This document shows, piece after piece, positions 30,204-37,070 of a DNA stretch of 64,000 bases. Within the stretch, counting starts at the first letter, position 1. Each line of letters opens with the position of its first letter. The notes under the pieces are model-generated. The model saw only the letters and a list, made by a program, of their open reading frames with translations. It was not told the DNA's origin and searched no databases. The DNA comes from Magnetospirillum fulvum (GTDB taxonomy: Bacteria > Pseudomonadota > Alphaproteobacteria > Rhodospirillales > Magnetospirillaceae). The position numbers and the translations under genes are program-made. Where the stretch lies: the NCBI RefSeq assembly GCF_900108475.1, contig NZ_FNWO01000015.1, positions 20,222-84,221 on the forward strand. The letters run 5' to 3'.

Positions 30204-31100
30204 TCAGACACGGACGTTGCTCGGCTCCCTGTCGATCTGGATGTACTCCTGATGACCGAGCAATTCGTCGAGACGAACTCCCGAATGCATCCGATCGACG
30301 ATGCTGGCCTGGCTCCCTTCGATCTGGATCGTCTTCAGCCCGACCTCGGCCGAAGCCATCGCCAGCCGCAACAGAGTGACGGGGTAGATCGCCATGTTGA
30401 TGCCGAGATTTTGTAAGCTGCGGGCGCTCAACAGTTTCGACGGACCGAACTCGCTCATGTTGGCCAGCAGCGGCGTATCGGGCAGGGCGCGGCGAAGCAC
30501 CTCGAACTCGCGTTCGTCGGCGACCGCCTCGGCGAAGATCATGTCGGCCCCGGCGTCGAGATAGGCCCGGGCCCGTGCGATCACCCCGTCCAGCCCCTCG
30601 CTGGCGCGAGCGTCGGTGCGGGCGCACAGCACGAAATCGGAATCGCGCCGGGCCGAGGCGGCGGCCTTGATCCGCCGCGCCATTTCGGCGGCCCCGACCA
30701 GTACCGTCGCGGCGGGAACACCGCTTCGGTTCGGACCGACCCGGTCCTTGATATGACATCCGGCCAGCCCGAGATCTTCCAGCATCCGGATCGTGCGGAC
30801 GACGTTAATCGCCTCGCCGAATCCGCTTTCGACGTCGATCAGGCTCGGCAGATCGGTGACGCGGGCGATCTGATGGCCGCGCTGGGCCACTTCGGACAAG
30901 GTGGCAAGCCCAAGATCGGGCAGACCGAGATCGGCCGACAGCACCGTGCCCGAGATATAAATCCCGTCAAAGCCCTGCTCCTCGATCAGCAGCGCCGACA
31001 GCGGCGAAAACGCGCCGGGAAAACGTTGCAGCTTGCCCGAGGCGAGACCGGCGCGGAAGGCGAGACGTTTGTCGTTGGCGGATAGGTTAGCGTGCAGCAT
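30204..31100 (-). CDS. Methylisocitrate-lyase homologue with an altered active site (ICL/PEP-mutase superfamily)
   Basis: A 298-residue TIM-barrel protein close to PrpB in layout (ISGTVLSADLGLPDLGLATL; LLANMSEFGPSKLL; VLCARTDARASEGLD). The DxD metal motif is DVE (Asp to Glu91), the following glutamate is Lys118 (HIKDR for HIEDQ), and the catalytic KRCGH loop reads NRSGV (Lys to Asn124, Cys to Ser126, His to Val128). Lyase chemistry as in PrpB is therefore unlikely. A canonical PrpB with KRCGH intact is encoded at 43560. Its ATG shares a base with the upstream hotdog stop (TGATG), so the two are coupled. The true reaction, if any, is unknown. Confidence 0.85.
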   Translation of the reverse strand: MLHANLSANDKRLAFRAGLASGKLQRFPGAFSPLSALLIEEQGFDGIYISGTVLSADLGLPDLGLATLSEVAQRGHQIARVTDLPSLIDVESGFGEAINVVRTIRMLEDLGLAGCHIKDRVGPNRSGVPAATVLVGAAEMARRIKAAASARRDSDFVLCARTDARASEGLDGVIARARAYLDAGADMIFAEAVADEREFEVLRRALPDTPLLANMSEFGPSKLLSARSLQNLGINMAIYPVTLLRLAMASAEVGLKTIQIEGSQASIVDRMHSGVRLDELLGHQEYIQIDREPSNVRV

Positions 31101-31498
31101 CAGATAGCCCCCGCTTGGGACGCCGCGGCAACAGACGGCAGCGGCACGGGACGACCGGCGGCATCGACCGCGACCATGACGAAATGCCCCGTCACGGCAA
31201 CCTGTCGTTCTGGCCCGGCCGGAGACTCGGCATGCATCTCGACGGCAACGCCGAGAGACGTGCGGCCGGTCCGTTCAACACGGGCCACCAATTCGACCAT
31301 TTGCCCGACCCGAACCGGAGCATGGAAATCGACTCGTTCCGACGCCGCCATCACCACCGGATGACGGGTGGCCCTACTGGCGGCAACGAAGGCCGCCTTG
31401 CCCATCAAGGCCAGGGCTGTGCCGCCGAACAGCGTGCCGTAATGATTGGCCTGCTCGGGAAAGATCATCTCCACGAACCGGCTTTCTTCTTCTGCCAT
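31100..31498 (-). CDS. Single hotdog-domain protein, YciA-like, lacking the general-base Asp
   Basis: A 132-residue hotdog protein. It keeps NHYGTLFGG (Asn18), but the helix position holding the catalytic Asp in YciA-type thioesterases is Gly33 (ALALMGKAAF, compared with AYMDK in the paralogue at 26367). It resembles the degenerate second domain of that paralogue. It is the first gene of the operon that continues with the two altered methylcitrate-cycle homologues, and it is divergent from an XRE regulator. The ATG at 31498 is set by homology. It may bind acyl-CoA without hydrolysing it, or act in a mixed oligomer; both are inferences. Confidence 0.75.
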   Translation of the reverse strand: MAEEESRFVEMIFPEQANHYGTLFGGTALALMGKAAFVAASRATRHPVVMAASERVDFHAPVRVGQMVELVARVERTGRTSLGVAVEMHAESPAGPERQVAVTGHFVMVAVDAAGRPVPLPSVAAASQAGAI

Positions 31499-31586
31499 CA
31501 CTGTTTCGCTCCGACTGAGGGGACTGGAACAAGCCCTCTTGCCTGCACCGCGTCTATTTGCAATCCTACGCAGATTCAAAGGGATG

Positions 31587-31648
31587 AAAACGCCTAAAGA
31601 GGCGTAAAATTGCCAGTGATGGCCAATGGATTTGCAAATCTTTGCGAA
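31587..31648. promoter_or_regulatory. Shared promoter block and TTTGCAAA box of the altered-enzyme operon
   Basis: Bases 31587-31619 match 49778-49810, upstream of prpC, at 27 of 33 positions without gaps. Downstream, TTTGCAAATCTTTGCGAA (31631-31648) matches 49832-49849 at 15 of 18. A further TTTGCAA lies at 31557-31563. TTTGCAAA is the core recognised by RamB/PrpR-type XRE regulators, and the adjacent gene encodes such a protein. The 33-bp block here also contains ACGCCT-AAAG-AGGCGT, a perfect hairpin or dyad. Confidence 0.65.
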
Positions 31649-31662
31649 GGACAAGGGCGCGG

Positions 31663-33078
31663 ATGAAAAAAACGTTCATGGGCCCCCGGATTCAAAGACT
31701 GCGCGAGGATCTCGGCCTTAGTCAGGCCGAACTGGCGCGTCGACTCGGCTTGTCGGCCAGCTACCTCAACCAGATCGAACGCAACCAACGCCCCTTAACC
31801 GTGGCTGTCCTGGTGCGGATCAACGCGACCCTCGGCATCGACGTACAGATGTTCTCCGAGGAAGAAGAGGCCCGCCTGGTGGCAGATCTGCGTGAAGCCT
31901 TGGGCGAAAATGGCGGTGAGGAGGCGATCCCGCTCGGCGACATAAAAAGCCTCGCCACCAATATGCCGCGCATTGGCCGTGCTCTGGTGGCGTTGCATCG
32001 CCGCTCTCAGGCGGCAGAGGAGCGGTTGGCGGCCATGGCGACCCCGCCAGGCGCCCCAGGCGGATTCCCCCCGATGCGACGACCGATGCCCTACGAGGAG
32101 GTCCGCGACTTCTTCTACCACCGACATAACTATGTCGCCGAACTGGACGAAGCCGCGGAACAAATGGTGGAACAGGAAGGACTGAAACCAGGGACCATGG
32201 AAATCGGGCTGGAGCGGCTGTTGCGCGACCGCCACGGCGTCACCGTCGCCTGGGCCGAAACCGAGGCGACCAGCGTCAACCGAAGCTACGATTCTGACCG
32301 CCGCGTACTCAGCCTGTCACGAGTCCTTTCCTCGGGTCAGCGGGCTTTTCAACTGGCGACCCAACTGGCCTTCCTCGATCAGGCCCCCCTGATCGACCGG
32401 CTTACCGAATGCCCGCAGCTTCCGGGTCCCGATTCCCGCGCCCTGGCCCGGATCGGGCTCGCGAATTACTTCGCGGGCGCGGTGCTGTTGCCCTATACCC
32501 GGTTTCTCGCCGCAGCCGAAGGCCTCGCCTACGATATCGATCTGCTCGGGCTGCGCTTCGGTGTCGGATTCGAGACGGTGTGTCATCGCCTGTCCACCCT
32601 ACAACGGGCCGAGGCGCGCGGAGTCCCGTTCTTCTTCGTCCGGGTTGATCGCGCCGGCAACATCTCGAAACGTCAATCGGCGACTGATTTTCACTTTTCA
32701 CGAGTAGGCGGCACCTGTCCGTTGTGGAATGTCTACGAAGCCTTCACCCATCCCGGCCGGATCGTCACCCAAATGGCGGCGATGCCCGACGGCCGCACCT
32801 ATCTGTGGATCGCCCGCACCGTCGATCACAGCCGCACCGGCTTTGGCACCCCGGGGAAAACCTTCGCGATCGGGCTGGGCTGCGATCTGCGCCACGCGGG
32901 CAAGTTGATCTATGCACGCGGTCTCGACCTCGCCCACCCCGAAGCAGCCATCCCGATCGGCGCGGGCTGCAAGGTGTGCGAACGCCCGTCTTGCCCCCAG
33001 CGCGCCTTCCCTCCGCTTGGCCGCACGGTGAGAATCGATGAACACCACAGCGCGTTTGACCCCTATCCCGCCCGGTAG
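31663..33078 (+). CDS. XRE-family short-chain acyl-CoA-responsive regulator (ScfR/RamB-like)
   Basis: A 471-residue regulator. Residues 5-60 are a Cro/C1 helix-turn-helix (GPRIQRLREDLGLSQAELARRLGLSASYLNQIERNQRPL), then a linker, an ImmA/IrrE-like peptidase-fold domain and a C-terminal DUF2083 domain with a cysteine cluster (GCKVCERPSCPQRAFPP), the RamB/PrpR/ScfR layout. Family members sense propionyl-CoA or acetyl-CoA status and control acetate or propionate metabolism. The ATG at 31663 is just after the TTTGCAAA box, which suggests autoregulation. Through the matching site upstream of prpC it probably controls both the prp operon and the operon at 31498-27256. Confidence 0.85.
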   Translation: MKKTFMGPRIQRLREDLGLSQAELARRLGLSASYLNQIERNQRPLTVAVLVRINATLGIDVQMFSEEEEARLVADLREALGENGGEEAIPLGDIKSLATNMPRIGRALVALHRRSQAAEERLAAMATPPGAPGGFPPMRRPMPYEEVRDFFYHRHNYVAELDEAAEQMVEQEGLKPGTMEIGLERLLRDRHGVTVAWAETEATSVNRSYDSDRRVLSLSRVLSSGQRAFQLATQLAFLDQAPLIDRLTECPQLPGPDSRALARIGLANYFAGAVLLPYTRFLAAAEGLAYDIDLLGLRFGVGFETVCHRLSTLQRAEARGVPFFFVRVDRAGNISKRQSATDFHFSRVGGTCPLWNVYEAFTHPGRIVTQMAAMPDGRTYLWIARTVDHSRTGFGTPGKTFAIGLGCDLRHAGKLIYARGLDLAHPEAAIPIGAGCKVCERPSCPQRAFPPLGRTVRIDEHHSAFDPYPAR

Positions 33079-33148
33079 CTCTTCCCCCCTCCGGGCCATA
33101 GCGGCACCGTCAGCCGGACAATCCGCGGCTTCGCGAGCAAAATGGGTC

Positions 33149-33154
33149 TATAAT
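33149..33154 (+). promoter_or_regulatory. Possible -10 element (TATAAT) of the nrd transcript
   Basis: A perfect TATAAT lies 42 bases before the start of the cobalamin riboswitch; no good -35 is visible at 16-18 bases. A weak NrdR-box-like string (11 of 16 to consensus) is at 33184-33199. This is the most likely start region for the riboswitch-nrdAB transcript. Confidence 0.4.
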
Positions 33155-33195
33155 CTATTAGGTGACAAAAACAGGCGTGGGTGATACAACATATT

Positions 33196-33362
33196 GGTAT
33201 ACGGTTCTTCGCGGCATCCGCCCGAAGCTAAGAGGGAAGCCGGTGTGAAACCGGCGCTGCCCCCGCAACTGTCAGCGGCGAGCAACCTCCGCAAACGCCA
33301 CTGGGGTTTCCCGGGAAGGCAGGAGACGTTGTCACGACCCGCGAGCCAGGAGACCTGCCGTA
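33196..33362 (+). ncRNA. Cobalamin (B12) riboswitch
   Basis: The conserved aptamer core is unmistakable: AGGGAAGCCGGTGTGAAACC begins at 33233, followed by GGCGCTGCCCCCGCAACTGT, and the B12-box region GCCAGGAGACCTGCC is at 33345-33359. The P3-P6 helices can be drawn between them. It lies in the leader of the nrd genes and faces the same way. Such switches shut down the B12-independent isoenzyme when adenosylcobalamin is abundant, which predicts a B12-dependent class II reductase elsewhere in this genome. Confidence 0.93.
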
Positions 33363-33489
33363 GCGTTGATGATCGTCCGCGGGCGGGGTGTCCCGATGGA
33401 GTGCCGATCCGGAAATGACATTACGTCTTGTCTGTCCGGACCTGTGTTCCTGTCTTTGCCCCCTCGCCACAGCAAGACAGGAGAACCCG

Positions 33490-33688
33490 GTGCCTGCCGC
33501 CCTCCCCCCGTGCCATTCGATTCTGAAGCGAAGCGGCCTCACCGTTCCGTTCGGCCTCAACAAAATCCGCTCCGCGATCCTGCGCGTCGGCAAGTGCCAC
33601 CACCGAACTCGACGCTGGCGAAGCCTTGCCGCCGTCTCTCCGTTTGTCGATCAACCGCCCCATATCGAGCCGTTCCCCTGCCTCCTGA
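33490..33688 (+). pseudogene. Remnant of a nucleotide-reductase ATP-cone domain (probable frameshift)
   Basis: From a GTG at 33490 with AGGAG upstream, one frame reads HSILKRSGLTVPFGLNKIRSAILRVG, the opening of an ATP-cone. The expected continuation, SATTELDAGEAL, is found only in the next frame from 33593 and ends at TGA 33686-33688, as if one base had been gained near 33592. The first frame instead stays open and fuses with the next small gene. The main nrdA product here has no N-terminal cone, so this may be its lost or detached allosteric domain. Confidence 0.4.
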
Positions 33689-33705
33689 CCCGAAAGGATT
33701 GGTCC

Positions 33706-33903
33706 GTGAATCACATTCCGTCCACAACCGCCTGCGACGCCGCCTTGGAACTGCGCGACGACGAGCGTCAGCCCTGCGAAATCTGGACTCGGGTGATGGG
33801 CTATCACCGCCCGTTGGCTTCGTTCAATAAAGGCAAGCAGGGAGAATTCGCCGAACGCCTCTACTTCTCAGAATCGCGCTGCGGCACCTCCGCCTGCCAC
33901 TAG
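33706..33903 (+). CDS. Small protein resembling the C-terminal tail of class III reductase NrdD
   Basis: A 65-residue product starting at GTG 33706 with AGGA 8 bases upstream. CEIWTRVMGYHRPLASFNKGKQGEFAERLYF is like the end of anaerobic reductases, where the cysteines would bind zinc and the glycyl radical follows; here the protein stops soon after (ESRCGTSACH). Small stand-alone proteins of this kind are found before nrdA in related bacteria. The function is unknown. The same frame is open upstream to the ATP-cone remnant, so a 137-residue fusion from 33490 is the alternative. Confidence 0.55.
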   Translation: MNHIPSTTACDAALELRDDERQPCEIWTRVMGYHRPLASFNKGKQGEFAERLYFSESRCGTSACH

Positions 33904-33966
33904 GATTCATCGCCTCTGGCGGGGCGATGCCCCGTCCTCTTCCACCCCGACCTTGGGAGATGCCAG

Positions 33967-35889
33967 ATGCCTGAGCTTGCCTACGACATAGACCACAATG
34001 GTCATCTGGTGCCGCTGGCGCGGTTCCCCGGGACACCTGTGGCCGATCTCCCACCGCCGAAACAACTCGCCCAACCGATCCCGCCCGTGGCGTCAGTCCT
34101 CCAGCCGGTCGAGGTGCACATAGATCGTGGCCGGGATGACCTGCTCACGCCTTTCGGCAAAGCGACATTGCAGGACCGCTACCTCCTTCCGGGCGAAAGC
34201 TTCCAGGAAATGTTTGCCCGCGTGGCCTGCGCCTTTGCCGACGGCAAGGAACATGCCCAACGTCTGTATGATGCGATGTCGCGTCTGTGGTTCATGCCGG
34301 CAACGCCGATCCTGTCCAACGGCGGCACGTCTCGCGGACTGCCTATTTCCTGCTTTCTCAACACAGTGTCGGACTCGTTGGACGGCATTGTCGGGACCTG
34401 GAACGAAAACGTGGCCCTCGCCTCCAATGGCGGCGGCATCGGCACCTATTGGGGCAATGTCCGCTCCATCGGAGAGCCGGTGAAGGGGAGCGGGGTAACG
34501 TCCGGCATTATCCCCTTCATTCACGTGATGGACGGCCTGACGCTGGCGATCAGCCAAGGCAGTCTGCGCCGCGGCTCGGCCGCCTGCTATCTCGACATCC
34601 ACCATCCGGAGATCGAGGAGTTCCTGGAAATCCGCAAGGCCTCGGGTGATTTCAATCGAAAAGGCTTAAATCTGCACCACGGCATCAACGTCACCGACGC
34701 CTTCATGGAGGCTGTGAGAACCAACGCCCCCTTCTCTCTTGTCAGCCCCAAAACGGGCACAGCTCTGCGCGAGGTGAACGCCCGCCAGCTCTGGCAGCGC
34801 ATCCTGGAAACCCGGATGCACACAGGCGAACCCTATCTTCTGTTCATCGACAGCGTGAACAAGACCCTCCCCAAACACCAACGTGAACTGGGTCTGAAGG
34901 TCACCAGTTCCAATCTGTGCAGCGAGATCGTGCTGCCCACCGGCGCCGATCACCTGGGCAACGAGCGCACAGCCGTCTGCTGCCTGTCATCCCTGAACCT
35001 GGAAACCTGGGCCCAGTGGCAGGGCGAGCCCAGATTGGTCGAAGATATCCTCCGCATGCTGGACAATGTCTTGACCCACTTCATCAACGCGGCCCCCGAC
35101 AGCATGGAACGCGCCCGCTATTCCGCGCTACGCGAACGCTCGGTGGGCCTGGGCATCATGGGCTTCCACTCTTTTCTGCAAGCGCGCGGGATTCCCTTTG
35201 AAAGCGCGTTGGCCAAGTCTTGGAACTTGAAGATCTTCCGCAAGCTCCGGCGGGAGGCGGACGCGGCCTCCGTCCGTCTGGCGGTGGAGCGCGGCCCTTG
35301 CCTCGACGCGCAGGAGCGAGGAATGAAGGCTCGCTTCAGCCACAAAATCGCGATCGCCCCCACCGCCAGCATCAGCATCATCTGTGGTGGCACCAGTGCC
35401 TGTGTCGAACCCATTCCAGCCAACGTCTATAACCACAAGACCCTGTCCGGCGCCTTCGTCGTGCGCAACCCCCACCTGGGCCGCCTCCTGGCCGAAAAGG
35501 GACTCGACACGCCGGAAACGTGGCAATCCATCGTGGAGCATGAAGGTTCGGTTCAGCATCTGGACGGCCTGAGCCAAGACGAGAAAGCGGTGTACCGCAC
35601 GGCATTTGAGATTGACCAACGCTGGATCATCGATCTCGCGGCCGACCGCACTCCCTTCATCTGCCAGAGTCAATCTCTGAACCTCTACCTGCCGGCCGAC
35701 ATCGACAAATGGGACCTGCACATGCTGCATTGGACCGCCTGGAAGCGTGGGATCAAGAGCCTGTACTACTGCCGATCCAAATCCATCAACCGCGCCGCCG
35801 TGGCGGGACGACTTGACCGCGCGCCAGTCGATACCGGCACGCCTCCGACGATCCGCACAGATTACGAGGAGTGTTTGGCATGCCAATGA
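33967..35889 (+). CDS. nrdA: Class I ribonucleoside-diphosphate reductase, large subunit
   Basis: A 640-residue catalytic subunit reducing NDPs to dNDPs. Active-site elements are present: Cys in GLPISCFLN, N-x-C-x-E in SSNLCSEI, Cys in AVCCLSSLNL, PTASISIICGGTSACVEP, the radical-transfer tyrosine pair in SLYYCRS, and a redox CxxC at the end (ECLACQ). It lacks the usual N-terminal ATP-cone, so activity regulation by dATP is probably absent or delegated. The ATG at 33967 follows GGGAG. It is under the cobalamin riboswitch and overlaps nrdB by 10 bases. Confidence 0.93.
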   Translation: MPELAYDIDHNGHLVPLARFPGTPVADLPPPKQLAQPIPPVASVLQPVEVHIDRGRDDLLTPFGKATLQDRYLLPGESFQEMFARVACAFADGKEHAQRLYDAMSRLWFMPATPILSNGGTSRGLPISCFLNTVSDSLDGIVGTWNENVALASNGGGIGTYWGNVRSIGEPVKGSGVTSGIIPFIHVMDGLTLAISQGSLRRGSAACYLDIHHPEIEEFLEIRKASGDFNRKGLNLHHGINVTDAFMEAVRTNAPFSLVSPKTGTALREVNARQLWQRILETRMHTGEPYLLFIDSVNKTLPKHQRELGLKVTSSNLCSEIVLPTGADHLGNERTAVCCLSSLNLETWAQWQGEPRLVEDILRMLDNVLTHFINAAPDSMERARYSALRERSVGLGIMGFHSFLQARGIPFESALAKSWNLKIFRKLRREADAASVRLAVERGPCLDAQERGMKARFSHKIAIAPTASISIICGGTSACVEPIPANVYNHKTLSGAFVVRNPHLGRLLAEKGLDTPETWQSIVEHEGSVQHLDGLSQDEKAVYRTAFEIDQRWIIDLAADRTPFICQSQSLNLYLPADIDKWDLHMLHWTAWKRGIKSLYYCRSKSINRAAVAGRLDRAPVDTGTPPTIRTDYEECLACQ

Positions 35890-37001
35890 CCGGCCTGTCC
35901 CTTCTGGATCCTCACACCCTGATCGGAAGCGGCCGCGTCGGTCTGCTGACTGGCTCCGGCACCTATGACGTCGAGCGTTATCCGTGGGCCTACGAATTAT
36001 GGAAACGCCAGCAGCAGACCCACTGGATGGGAGAAGAGGTGCCACTCGGAGGCGACATCAAGGATTGGACGTCGGATCGGGTTACGGACAGCGAGCGTGC
36101 CTTACTGACCCAAATCTTCCGTTTTTTCACCCAGTCGGACGTGGAGGTGGGCGACAATTATCTGAAGCGCTACATCCCGCTGTTCCAGCCATTGGAAATT
36201 CAGATGATGATGGCGGCCTTTTCCAACATGGAGACGGTGCATATCGATGCCTATGCCCTGCTGTTGAAAACCCTTGGCATGCCCACGACGGAGTTCGAGG
36301 CATTCCGCAACTACCGGGCGATGCAGGCGAAAGCCGACTATATGCACACATTCGGTGTGAACACGGTGGCGGACGTGGCGCGCACCCTGGCCATGTTCGG
36401 TGCCTTCACCGAGGGCATGGCCCTGTTCGCCAGCTTCGCCATGCTGCTGAACTTCCCCCGCCACAACAAGATGAACGGCATGGGACAGATCGTCAGTTGG
36501 TCGGTACGCGATGAGAGCCTGCACTGCGAGGGGATCATCAGACTGTTCCATGAGTGGAACCGGGAAACGGATGCCGTCACCCCCGCAGTACGGGACGATA
36601 TCATCGACGTCGCCAAGACCATGGTGACACTCGAAGAAAGCTTCATCGACCTTGCCTTCGAACTGGGCCGGGTGGAGGGGATGACCGCCCCGGACATCAA
36701 GGCGTATGTCTCCTACATTGCCGATTGGCGCCTGACCCAACTGCGTCTGCCGCCGGTGTTTGGCTATTTCACGTTGGCCGATGGAGTTTATCGCCAGATT
36801 CGTCCCCACCCCCTCCCCTGGCTGGTAGAGATTCTAAACGGAGTCGAACACGCCAACTTTTTCGAACAAAGAGCAACCGAATACAGTAAGGTCGCAAGCC
36901 GGGGCAATTGGGATGGGGACGATGGCGTTTGGGCCGAATTTGACCGGGAGGAAGCAAAACGCTCACCGGGCATCCTCCATCTGCCAAGGAAGTGGGCGTA
37001 A
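35880..37001 (+). CDS. nrdB: Class I ribonucleoside-diphosphate reductase, small subunit
   Basis: A 373-residue ferritin-like radical subunit. METVHIDAYALLL supplies a metal Glu and His and the radical Tyr (E-x2-H-x3-Y), FTEGMALFASFA another Glu, and RDESLHCEG the last Glu and His, so a standard Tyr-radical dimetal site is expected. The ATG at 35880 has AGGAG 9 bases upstream inside the end of nrdA; an ATG at 35886 is also possible. It has no fused ATP-cone. A 12-bp stem terminator follows at 37024. Confidence 0.93.
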   Translation: MPMTGLSLLDPHTLIGSGRVGLLTGSGTYDVERYPWAYELWKRQQQTHWMGEEVPLGGDIKDWTSDRVTDSERALLTQIFRFFTQSDVEVGDNYLKRYIPLFQPLEIQMMMAAFSNMETVHIDAYALLLKTLGMPTTEFEAFRNYRAMQAKADYMHTFGVNTVADVARTLAMFGAFTEGMALFASFAMLLNFPRHNKMNGMGQIVSWSVRDESLHCEGIIRLFHEWNRETDAVTPAVRDDIIDVAKTMVTLEESFIDLAFELGRVEGMTAPDIKAYVSYIADWRLTQLRLPPVFGYFTLADGVYRQIRPHPLPWLVEILNGVEHANFFEQRATEYSKVASRGNWDGDDGVWAEFDREEAKRSPGILHLPRKWA

Positions 37002-37023
37002 TACTCTATTTCAACCCGCTGCA

Positions 37024-37050
37024 GGCTGCCCGCTATTATAGCGGGCAGCC
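37024..37050. terminator. Bidirectional hairpin between nrdB and acnB
   Basis: GGCTGCCCGCTA (37024-37035) pairs perfectly with TAGCGGGCAGCC (37039-37050) across a 3-base loop, between the convergent ends of nrdB and acnB. There is no long T run on either side, but position and stem strength support termination of both transcripts. Confidence 0.65.
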
Positions 37051-37070
37051 AAACCATTACCCCGCTATCA

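Noticed and set aside
31587..31619. Possible sigma-54 promoter (GG...GC) in the block shared with prpC, as in E. coli prp control
   Set aside because: The spacing between GG and GC on the minus strand is 9 bases in both copies instead of 10, and the nearby regulator is an XRE/ImmA type, not a sigma-54 activator.
33184..33199. NrdR box near the nrd promoter
   Set aside because: Only 11 of 16 positions fit the consensus and no second box is found at the usual distance.
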